This document shows, piece after piece, positions 1 through 4,557 of a DNA stretch of 5,859 bases (positions are counted from its first letter, which is position 1; the number at the start of each line of letters is the position of its first letter). Source of the stretch: Deltaproteobacteria bacterium (lineage in GTDB: Bacteria > Desulfobacterota_B > Binatia > Binatales > Binataceae); NCBI GenBank assembly GCA_021827465.1, contig JAKAVX010000188.1, forward strand, positions 1-5,859. The letters are read 5' to 3'. Below the pieces are notes generated by a model. That model was not told the origin of the DNA, ran no database searches, and was given only the letters and a program-made list of their open reading frames with translations. The position numbers were made by a program, and so were the translations under genes.

Positions 1-1
1 C

Positions 2-1012
2 GCCTCCGAGGCGGAAGTGGATCAACTTGTGGACGAGTTCGTCGCGGCGGTGCTGGAGGAATTTCCCTACTGCTGCATCCAGTTCGAGGATTGGGGAAGA
101 TTCGACGCCTTCCGCCTGCTCGACCGCTACCGTGAACAAATCTGCTGCTTCAACGACGATATCCAGGGCACGGCCTCGGTCGTGCTGGCGGGAATACTGG
201 CGGCGTTGCGGATCACGGGCGGCAGGCTCTCCGAGCAGACATTCCTGTTTCTTGGCGCGAGCCAGGCGGGAGTCGGCATAGCCGAGTTGCTTGCGCAGTC
301 GATGGTTCTGGAAGGCCTTTCGCCAGAGCAGGCGCGGGCGCGGACCTGGCTGTTCAGCAGCAAGGGCCTCGTCGAGTCGAGCCGCACCGACCTGTCCGCT
401 TTCCAAAAGCCCTACGCGCATCCGCACGCCCCGGTCAAAAGCTTTGCCGCCGCGGTCGAGTCGATAAAGCCGACCGCGATCATAGGCGTGAGCACCGTCG
501 GCAAGGCTTTCGACCGCGAGGTTGTAGAGGCGATGGCGCGCGTCAACCAGCGTCCGATCGTCTTCGCGCTTTCGAACCCGACCGCGAATTCCGAATGCAC
601 CGCGCAAGAGGCGTACGAATGGTCGGACGGGCGCGCGGTGTTCGCCAGCGGCAGCCCGTTCATGCCGGTGCGATACGGTGATCAGACTTTCGTGCCGGGC
701 CAGTGCAACAACATGTACATCTTTCCTGCGATCGGCCTTGCGGTTTACGCGACCCGGGCGCGCCTGGTCACGGACCAGATGTTTATCGCGGCGGCGCACG
801 CCGTTGCCGAGCAGGTTTCGGCAGCCGATCTCGAGGTGGGACTGATCTATCCTCCCCAGGCGAGCATCCTGAAAACCGAGGAGCGCGTGGCTAAACGCGT
901 GGCCGAGGTGATTTTCGAGCGCGACATCGCCCGCGTGAAGCAACCGAAGGACCTCGGCGCCTTCATCGAATCGCACATATACAGGGCCGAATATCCCGCC
1001 GTTCTTGGCTGA
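2..1012 (+). CDS. Malic enzyme (malate oxidoreductase, decarboxylating), C-terminal part; 5' end outside the window
   Basis: Malic enzyme converts malate to pyruvate and CO2 while reducing NAD(P)+ in the cytoplasm. The frame is open from the first base, so the gene is cut by the window; 336 residues remain of about 550, and the GTG at 17 is an internal Val. Counting from the codon at 2-4, the metal ligands are visible as FED (Glu29, Asp30) and the second Asp of FNDD (Asp53), followed by IQGTA. The Rossmann loop GASQAG lies at 85-90, SNPT near 191-194, FASGSPF near 214-220 and PGQCNN near 232-237. The end, YRAEYPAVLG, matches the usual malic enzyme C-terminus. The tyrosine and lysine catalytic residues lie in the missing N-terminal part. 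The second glycine of the usual GAGxAG loop is Ser here. The strand-2 end reads SSKG and the position equivalent to human residue 362 is Gln, so NAD versus NADP use is unclear. Family assignment is secure. Confidence 0.96.
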   Translation, partial: ASEAEVDQLVDEFVAAVLEEFPYCCIQFEDWGRFDAFRLLDRYREQICCFNDDIQGTASVVLAGILAALRITGGRLSEQTFLFLGASQAGVGIAELLAQSMVLEGLSPEQARARTWLFSSKGLVESSRTDLSAFQKPYAHPHAPVKSFAAAVESIKPTAIIGVSTVGKAFDREVVEAMARVNQRPIVFALSNPTANSECTAQEAYEWSDGRAVFASGSPFMPVRYGDQTFVPGQCNNMYIFPAIGLAVYATRARLVTDQMFIAAAHAVAEQVSAADLEVGLIYPPQASILKTEERVAKRVAEVIFERDIARVKQPKDLGAFIESHIYRAEYPAVLG

Positions 1013-1024
1013 GCGGCGGGGATA
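992..1024 (+). terminator. GC-rich hairpin spanning the malic enzyme stop codon
   Basis: The arms CCCGCCG (995-1001) and CGGCGGG (1014-1020) pair perfectly. Three further A-T pairs extend the stem if G1021 is bulged. The 12-base loop holds the TGA stop codon at 1010-1012. No T-tract follows, so this is not a textbook intrinsic terminator. It could be a U-less terminator, a 3' stabilising structure, or chance in GC-rich DNA. The stem is seen directly; the role is inferred. Confidence 0.35.
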
Positions 1025-1065
1025 CCCAGTAGCTCAGGTTCAGGAACTTCCGCGCATACGCGGCG

Positions 1066-1330
1066 TCAATGCGGAGCGAATCCGTACCTGCCAACCGGCG
1101 CCCGCTGATGAAGTGCGCGCGCGGCGATGGCGAGCATGACCTCGCTCCATCCGTCGAAGATTCAGATCGACTCCGATGAAGAGGCCGATTACCCAGAGCC
1201 CCGAAACCGGCCACTGAGCCCAAATCGCAAACCCGAGCAGCATCGAGAGGATGCCGTTCAGCACGAGCCATCCTCGATGCTGCAGGCCGGAGGTAATTGC
1301 AACCAGCAGCCGGAACGCGCCCGCGCACAT
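1066..1330 (-). pseudogene. Remnant of an HdeD/DUF308-family membrane protein, N-terminally truncated and frameshifted
   Basis: HdeD-family proteins are small inner-membrane proteins of about 180-200 residues with six helices; E. coli HdeD is linked to acid resistance. Reading from the ATG at 1330, a 56-residue segment contains GWLVLNGILSMLLG, then IWAQWPVSGLWVIGLFIGVDL, which is the typical last third of this family. After GVDL the frame turns to arginine-rich nonsense (NLRRMERGHARHRR). Skipping one base at about 1161-1162 restores the expected family ending, IFDGWSEVMLAIAAR, then ALHQRAPVGRYGFAPH and a TGA at 1066-1068. The joined product would be 87 residues with two or three membrane helices. 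The N-terminal half is absent: an in-frame stop lies at 1361-1363 and only 100 bases separate the remnant from the upstream gene. A sequencing indel could explain the frameshift but not the missing N-terminus. Confidence 0.82.
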
Positions 1331-1410
1331 CCGGCCGACAGGAACGCCGAAAGTGCTGCCTCAAATGACCCGCCGACCGATACCCGGATCGTCCCTCGCG
1401 TCCGGATACA

Positions 1411-1427
1411 GTCCGGGGCCCGCGGAC
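1411..1427 (-). terminator. Small GC hairpin just after the di-iron protein gene
   Basis: The arms GTCCG (1411-1415) and CGGAC (1423-1427) flank a 7-base GC loop. The hairpin lies four bases beyond the stop codon of the minus-strand gene ending at 1432. There is no T-tract on the minus strand after it. It is a weak candidate for a 3' end structure, and a 5-bp stem in DNA this GC-rich can arise by chance. Confidence 0.22.
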
Positions 1428-1431
1428 CGAA

Positions 1432-2550
1432 TCAGTTGACGCTTGATACGCGCTGGTTGGCGATCCATCTCCCGTCCGGGCCGGGCCTCAAGTCGCCAAG
1501 CGCGTGAAACTCCTCGAGCAATTCGTCGCGCCGGCGATTTCCGTCCAGCGCGGCGGCAATTTCCGCAAGTTCGGCGTTTCTTCCCTCGATTCCGCGCTGG
1601 GCGGACGTCGCCAGTGCGCGCTTCCAGATCGCCTCAATCAGTTCGCGGCCCGGATAGGTGCGGCCGGACTCGCCGCGAAAGGTGCGCTCGCGCATCTCGC
1701 TCAGCGCGCACTTGAGATACTCGACATGGGGCGTTTCATCCGCGCGCACGTATGAAATGATGCGCGCTGCGTCGCCATCGCCGGCGACCATGCTGCTGTC
1801 GGACAGGACCGCTTCGGCCCAGAGGAAGGTGTGGAAAGCGTTGATCTCGATCAGCAGCAGGCGCGCCATCCGCGCAAGCTGCGCCTCCAGCATCGGATCG
1901 ACGTCGGCCGGCAGTATCCGATCGAGCATCGCCTGCTCCGCCATTCGGCGCATCATCTCGGCCATGGGCAGCGGCTCGGCCGGCATGCCCATCGCGTGGC
2001 GCATCTGCACGGTCAGATCCTCGACGGGAGGATTCTCGAACGCGATGTCGCGCGCGGCCCACCACATCTGCTTGTGCCCGGCCTCGTCGTCGAAGCCGGC
2101 CTCGTCGCGCGCGTGTGCCTCGTAAAGTCCGCGCGTCAGATGGGCGGTCGCCGTGCCGAAGAGATCCTCGACGAAATGGCGCTGCACATCCTCGACCGCG
2201 CCGAGCCGGATACTTGCGCCGAAGCCCTCGACCGTGCCGATTCGGGTCAGGGTCCGGATCATCGGTTCGCGAATTCTGTTTCGGAGCAGGAATCCGGCCT
2301 GCGCAACATTGGGATAGTTTGGCGGCGTGTCTTCGAGCGCGCGATCGAGCAGTGGATAAGCGAATTCCTTCCGATAACGCTCCTGCCATGCGCGAATCGC
2401 CGGTACGCGGTTCAGCGTTCGCGGCGAAACGTAATTGCCCGAGTCGTCGTAGCGGCCGTGGCAACGCACTGCACGAATCAGCAGCGGTTCGCGGTAGGAA
2501 TGGCTCGCGAGCAGATCGTCGAAATCGAAATTGAGTTCGGTGAAGCTCAC
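1432..2550 (-). CDS. Uncharacterised ferritin-like di-iron protein
   Basis: This 372-residue soluble protein is not one I can name. It has two ExxH motifs, D-E156-A-G-H159 and D-E272-T-P-H275. Each is preceded on a helical stretch by a candidate glutamate ligand: E128 (FVEDLFGTATAH) and E235 (LLLIEINAFH). The order E, ExxH, E, ExxH with gaps of 28 and 37 residues fits the four-helix carboxylate-bridged di-iron fold of ferritin, ribonucleotide reductase R2 and AurF-type oxygenases. About 120 residues precede the core and 90 follow it, longer than plain ferritins, so a substrate oxidation role is more likely than iron storage; that is inference. There is no signal peptide or membrane segment. 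The GTG start is supported by GAGGGGG six bases upstream. Upstream on the same strand is an enoyl-CoA hydratase gene, but 216 bases with two hairpins lie between, so this gene may have its own promoter. The metal ligands are predicted from pattern only. Confidence 0.85.
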   Translation of the reverse strand: MSFTELNFDFDDLLASHSYREPLLIRAVRCHGRYDDSGNYVSPRTLNRVPAIRAWQERYRKEFAYPLLDRALEDTPPNYPNVAQAGFLLRNRIREPMIRTLTRIGTVEGFGASIRLGAVEDVQRHFVEDLFGTATAHLTRGLYEAHARDEAGFDDEAGHKQMWWAARDIAFENPPVEDLTVQMRHAMGMPAEPLPMAEMMRRMAEQAMLDRILPADVDPMLEAQLARMARLLLIEINAFHTFLWAEAVLSDSSMVAGDGDAARIISYVRADETPHVEYLKCALSEMRERTFRGESGRTYPGRELIEAIWKRALATSAQRGIEGRNAELAEIAAALDGNRRRDELLEEFHALGDLRPGPDGRWIANQRVSSVN

Positions 2551-2556
2551 AGCACG

Positions 2557-2563
2557 CCCCCTC
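2557..2563 (-). promoter_or_regulatory. Ribosome binding site fixing the GTG start of the di-iron protein
   Basis: On the minus strand GAGGGGG sits six bases before the GTG at 2550-2548. It is the best Shine-Dalgarno match near the 5' end of this gene and supports the non-ATG start. Confidence 0.6.
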
Positions 2564-2621
2564 GCGGATATCGCGTCAGCAGGCCACGGTCAGCTCTCTT
2601 GCCTGACAAACGATAGCCTAC

Positions 2622-2663
2622 GTGTCCACGGAAGGACACAACTCTGCGGTGTGTCCTTCCGTG
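2622..2663. repeat. Perfect 14-bp inverted repeat with a nested third half-site
   Basis: CACGGAAGGACACA (2627-2640) and TGTGTCCTTCCGTG (2650-2663) are exact reverse complements separated by nine bases. A further GTGTCC at 2622-2627 can pair with GGACAC at 2634-2639 in a competing 6-bp stem. GTGTCC therefore occurs three times in alternating orientation: 2622-2627 (+), 2634-2639 (-), 2651-2656 (+). The element is 72 bases upstream of the di-iron protein start and about 104 bases beyond the hydratase stop. No T-tract follows on either strand, so a simple intrinsic terminator is unlikely. It could be a protein binding site in the di-iron gene's promoter region, a pair of alternative RNA structures, or a short mobile repeat. 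The repeat itself is certain; its role is not known. Confidence 0.7.
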
Positions 2664-2742
2664 CGCTTGGGAGAATCCGTGGCGCCTCGATCCGGCGCGC
2701 GGACGGATCAATCAGAATCCCGCGCCTTTCATCGATGCTGCG

Positions 2743-2763
2743 GCCTCGCGCCAAGTGCGAGGC
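2743..2763 (-). terminator. Hairpin directly after the enoyl-CoA hydratase stop codon
   Basis: GCCTCGC (2743-2749) and GCGAGGC (2757-2763) form a perfect 7-bp GC-rich stem with a 7-base loop. It starts three bases beyond the TGA of the minus-strand hydratase gene. No T-tract follows. The placement right after a stop codon suggests a 3' end or stability element, but the role is inferred. Confidence 0.38.
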
Positions 2764-2766
2764 GGG

Positions 2767-3570
2767 TCAGCGGCCCTTGAAAGTCGCCTTGGTGCCTCTG
2801 AGGAAAGCCTGCTGGCCGGCGACCCAGTCCTCCGAGCGGCAAAGATAGCTGAAGGTATCGGTTTCGAACGCGATACCCTCGCGCAGAGGTCTGCCGATGC
2901 TATGCAGGACGGCCTGCTTGGCCGCGCGGGTTGCCAGCGGGGCATTGGCGGCGATGAGCTCGGCCATCTGCGTGGCCTTTTCCATCAGGTCCTTGCCCGC
3001 AACGACGTGATTGACAAAGCCGATGCGGTAAGCCTCCTGCGAGTCGTAAATCCTGCCTGTCAGGATGATCTCCATCGCGCGACCGAGGCCCACGATACGC
3101 GCGAGCCGCGAGCATCCGCCATCGCCAGGCATCAGGCCCCACTTTATCTCCTGGTGTCCAAAGGTCGCATGCTCCGCGGCGATTCGGATGTCGCAGAACT
3201 CCGCGAGCTCATGTCCTCCGGCGATGCAATAGCCGTTGATGGCAGCGATGATTGGCGTGTAAATTTCGTAGCCGCCCGAGATCCCTCCCCATCCAGGTCC
3301 CTGGAAGGCGCGCTGGCGGTTATCCTCCTCGGACGCGTTGCGGATGTGGGGAATAAGTTTCTTGAGATCGGCGCCGCTGCAAAACGCCTTGTCACCGGCG
3401 CCGGTCAGGATGGCGACCCGGACATCGCGATCGCGCTTGACCTCGTCCCATACCGCGATGAGTTCGTTCGAAGTTTCCACATCGATACAGTTGTGGACCT
3501 CGGGCCGATTGAGTGTCACGTAGGCCAACGTGCCACGCTTCTCGTATAAAATGGTCTTCTGCGTTGTCAT
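2767..3570 (-). CDS. Enoyl-CoA hydratase/isomerase (crotonase) family protein
   Basis: This 267-residue cytoplasmic protein has the length and motifs of a crotonase. These enzymes hydrate 2-enoyl-CoA or carry out related acyl-CoA reactions in beta-oxidation and catabolic side pathways. The N-terminus (LAYVTLNRPEVHN) is the usual first strand. FCSGADLKKL (63-72) supplies one oxyanion-hole backbone NH and GYCIAGGHELAEFCDI (113-128) the other. Both catalytic glutamates of true hydratases align: E121 in GGHELA and E141 in HQEIKWGLMPGDGG. The LTGRIYDSQEAYRIGFVNHVV stretch (170-190) and the C-terminal ATRAAKQAV helix are also typical. A hydratase activity is therefore possible, but the acyl chain cannot be predicted. 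AGGA lies seven bases before the ATG. The gene is divergent from the TetR-type regulator, with about 290 bases between, and may be one of its targets. Confidence 0.93.
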   Translation of the reverse strand: MTTQKTILYEKRGTLAYVTLNRPEVHNCIDVETSNELIAVWDEVKRDRDVRVAILTGAGDKAFCSGADLKKLIPHIRNASEEDNRQRAFQGPGWGGISGGYEIYTPIIAAINGYCIAGGHELAEFCDIRIAAEHATFGHQEIKWGLMPGDGGCSRLARIVGLGRAMEIILTGRIYDSQEAYRIGFVNHVVAGKDLMEKATQMAELIAANAPLATRAAKQAVLHSIGRPLREGIAFETDTFSYLCRSEDWVAGQQAFLRGTKATFKGR

Positions 3571-3575
3571 TTTCC

Positions 3576-3588
3576 CATCCTGAGGATG
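3576..3588 (-). promoter_or_regulatory. Palindrome overlapping the hydratase ribosome binding site
   Basis: CATCCTGAGGATG is a 13-base palindrome with a single central base. On the minus strand it contains the AGGA that serves the hydratase ATG at 3570. In RNA it could form a 5-bp stem with a 3-base loop that would hide the Shine-Dalgarno sequence; as DNA it could be a small operator. The symmetry is seen directly and the function is speculative. Confidence 0.3.
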
Positions 3589-3669
3589 CGCGATCCCGAA
3601 TATTCTCGTTTATCTCTACAGAAAGTCGATTTCTTAGTCCGGTCGCGGTTCCAGCGTCAACTGTTCGGC

Positions 3670-3683
3670 CGATCTCGAGATCG
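3670..3683. promoter_or_regulatory. 14-bp perfect palindrome, candidate operator
   Basis: CGATCTCGAGATCG is its own exact reverse complement. If one base (C3684) is bulged, four more pairs can form with the flanking GGC-rich sequence. It lies about 100 bases upstream of the hydratase start, between the divergent genes, where a regulator of the hydratase could bind. It does not resemble the TTTGTCA dyad near the regulator gene, so a different protein would be expected. Palindromes of this length are uncommon by chance, but this one is built from GATC and TCGA units that are frequent in GC-rich genomes. Confidence 0.4.
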
Positions 3684-3690
3684 CGCCGGA

Positions 3691-3826
3691 TTGTCGATCG
3701 CCACGATTCCGTTTCTCTCTATCGCCCTACGGGCGTGTTATACGCATCCATCCGGAGGGATTTGTCGAAACGCAAACCTTGGCACACAGGAAAAAAGGTG
3801 AATTGATAACTTTGTCAGCCACGATT
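3691..3826 (+). repeat. Imperfect direct repeat TTGTC-n-GCCACGATT, two copies
   Basis: TTGTC, GATC, GCCACGATT occurs at 3691-3708, and TTGTC, A, GCCACGATT at 3812-3826. The two copies share 14 bases in order and differ by a short insertion. The second copy is part of the dyad over the regulator's -35 box. The first lacks the right-hand TGACAAA arm. They may be a strong and a weak binding site for the same regulator, which would let it act on both divergent genes, or a chance match. Confidence 0.35.
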
Positions 3827-3832
3827 GACAAA
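3811..3832. promoter_or_regulatory. Candidate TetR-family operator TTTGTCA-N8-TGACAAA
   Basis: The arms TTTGTCA (3811-3817) and TGACAAA (3826-3832) are exact reverse complements around an 8-base spacer. The length and symmetry suit a TetR-type dimer, and the right arm overlaps the -35 hexamer at 3825-3830. Binding here would block RNA polymerase at the regulator's own promoter. The position just upstream of a TetR-type gene is where an autoregulatory site is expected. The dyad is seen; binding is inferred. Confidence 0.55.
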
Positions 3833-3853
3833 ATCTCAGAGTGCCGTCATAAG
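3825..3853 (+). promoter_or_regulatory. Sigma-70-type promoter of the regulator-monooxygenase unit
   Basis: A perfect -35 hexamer TTGACA (3825-3830) is followed after exactly 17 bases by CATAAG (3848-3853), a 4 of 6 match to TATAAT. Transcription would start at about 3859-3862, only two to five bases before the ATG at 3864. That leaves no room for a Shine-Dalgarno sequence, and none is present. The TTG of the -35 box is in frame with the regulator but is more likely a promoter element than a start codon. Confidence 0.55.
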
Positions 3854-3863
3854 TCTTCGTCGC

Positions 3864-4532
3864 ATGAAAAAGCGTCCCTCCCCGCATCGGCGCCGCGCGC
3901 CCGCGCTCGACAAGGTTGAAAGGCGCGCGTTGCTCCTTCGATGTGCGATCCGCGTATTCGCGCGTCGCGGCATCGGCGCCGCGCATCACGCTGAAATTGC
4001 ACGCGAGGCCGGGGTATCGGTGCCTACGGTGTTCTTCTACTTCCCGACGCGCGGGGCGCTGGTTGGCGCCGTCATGGAAGAGGTCGGGCGCTTTTTCACC
4101 GCGATAGCCGAGGCAATCCACGGCCAGCGCCGCCCTGCGCCCGATATCATTCTCGATCACATGCGCGCTTTCGCCAACGCGGTCGGAACGCATCCCGACC
4201 ATACGCGCGTGCTGCTCGAATGGAGCACGGCGCTGCGTGACGAGGTGTGGCCGCTCTATCTGCGGTTCCAGGAGAAGATCGTCGCCATGATCGCCCGCAC
4301 GATCCAGCGCTGGCGGATGGAGACCGGGAGCCGGCGTGACCCGGACGTCGAGGACGATGCGCGCGTGATCGCGGCGACCGGATACGTACTGGTGCAGATG
4401 AAAGTGGCGAACCTGCCGGCCTCGCGGATCGAACGCTTCCTGCAAACTCTGGTACGGGACACGCTCGGCGAGGTTAAGGCGAGCGCGAAAAATGAGCCGC
4501 ATCTGTCCGAATTCAACGTGGCTGTCGGATAG
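3864..4532 (+). CDS. TetR/AcrR-family transcriptional regulator
   Basis: From the ATG at 3864 the product has 222 residues, typical of TetR-family repressors, which bind DNA as dimers and release it on ligand binding. A very basic tail (KKRPSPHRRR) precedes the DNA-binding domain. The helix-turn-helix is clear: ALLLRCAIRVFARRGIGAA (helix 1, 22-40), then HHAEIAREAGVSVPTVFFYFPTRGALV (41-67), with the family's A-x-x-AGVS-x-x-T-x-x-x-YF pattern. Residues 75-222 are helical and presumably bind the ligand and form the dimer; the ligand cannot be predicted. An in-frame TTG at 3825 would give 235 residues, but it falls inside the -35 box and the operator dyad, so I prefer the ATG. The next gene starts 25 bases downstream and is probably in the same transcript. 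Autorepression through 3811-3832 and control of the divergent hydratase are plausible inferences. Confidence 0.92.
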   Translation: MKKRPSPHRRRAPALDKVERRALLLRCAIRVFARRGIGAAHHAEIAREAGVSVPTVFFYFPTRGALVGAVMEEVGRFFTAIAEAIHGQRRPAPDIILDHMRAFANAVGTHPDHTRVLLEWSTALRDEVWPLYLRFQEKIVAMIARTIQRWRMETGSRRDPDVEDDARVIAATGYVLVQMKVANLPASRIERFLQTLVRDTLGEVKASAKNEPHLSEFNVAVG

Positions 4533-4557
4533 CCAGCCCGAAAGCTAGGGGAAAAAC

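Larger units (their letters stand above)
3571..3863. other. Divergent intergenic region, dyad-rich, no gene
   Basis: This stretch separates the minus-strand hydratase from the plus-strand regulator. I find no convincing coding frame in it. It is richer in A and T than the flanking genes and holds several dyads, described separately, and the regulator's promoter. One more small dyad is AGAAA (3620-3624), a 5-base spacer and TTTCT (3630-3634), which falls 50-65 bases upstream of the hydratase start. No good sigma-70 promoter for the hydratase was found on the minus strand. Confidence 0.7.

Noticed and set aside
963..1507. Overlapping frames of 96-133 residues on both strands around the HdeD remnant
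   Set aside because: They are rich in Arg, Ser and Pro with no family resemblance beyond the HdeD segment itself. They are best explained as shadows of a GC-rich pseudogene region.
1736..2616. Long open frames of 242 residues (-) and 261 residues (+) overlapping the di-iron protein gene
   Set aside because: Both have skewed Arg/Ala/Gly or low-complexity composition and no recognisable motif, while the 372-residue frame has coherent helices, metal motifs and a ribosome binding site.
2755..3549. 264-residue plus-strand frame antisense to the hydratase
   Set aside because: The crotonase motifs on the minus strand are unambiguous; the antisense frame has no family features and is a side effect of GC-rich codon use.
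3737..3768. Minus-strand promoter for the hydratase (TCGACA and TATAAC)
   Set aside because: The hexamers are separated by 20 bases, too long for a good sigma-70 promoter. Another candidate, TTGACG near 3656-3661, lacks a decent -10 box.
3825..3863. TTG start for the regulator, adding 13 residues
   Set aside because: The TTG is the first three bases of a perfect -35 box within an operator-like dyad and has no Shine-Dalgarno. The ATG at 3864 already gives a full-length family member.
3738..4502. 254-residue minus-strand frame antisense to the TetR-type regulator
   Set aside because: Composition is typical of an antisense shadow (many His, Arg and Gly), and the regulator's helix-turn-helix on the plus strand is clear.
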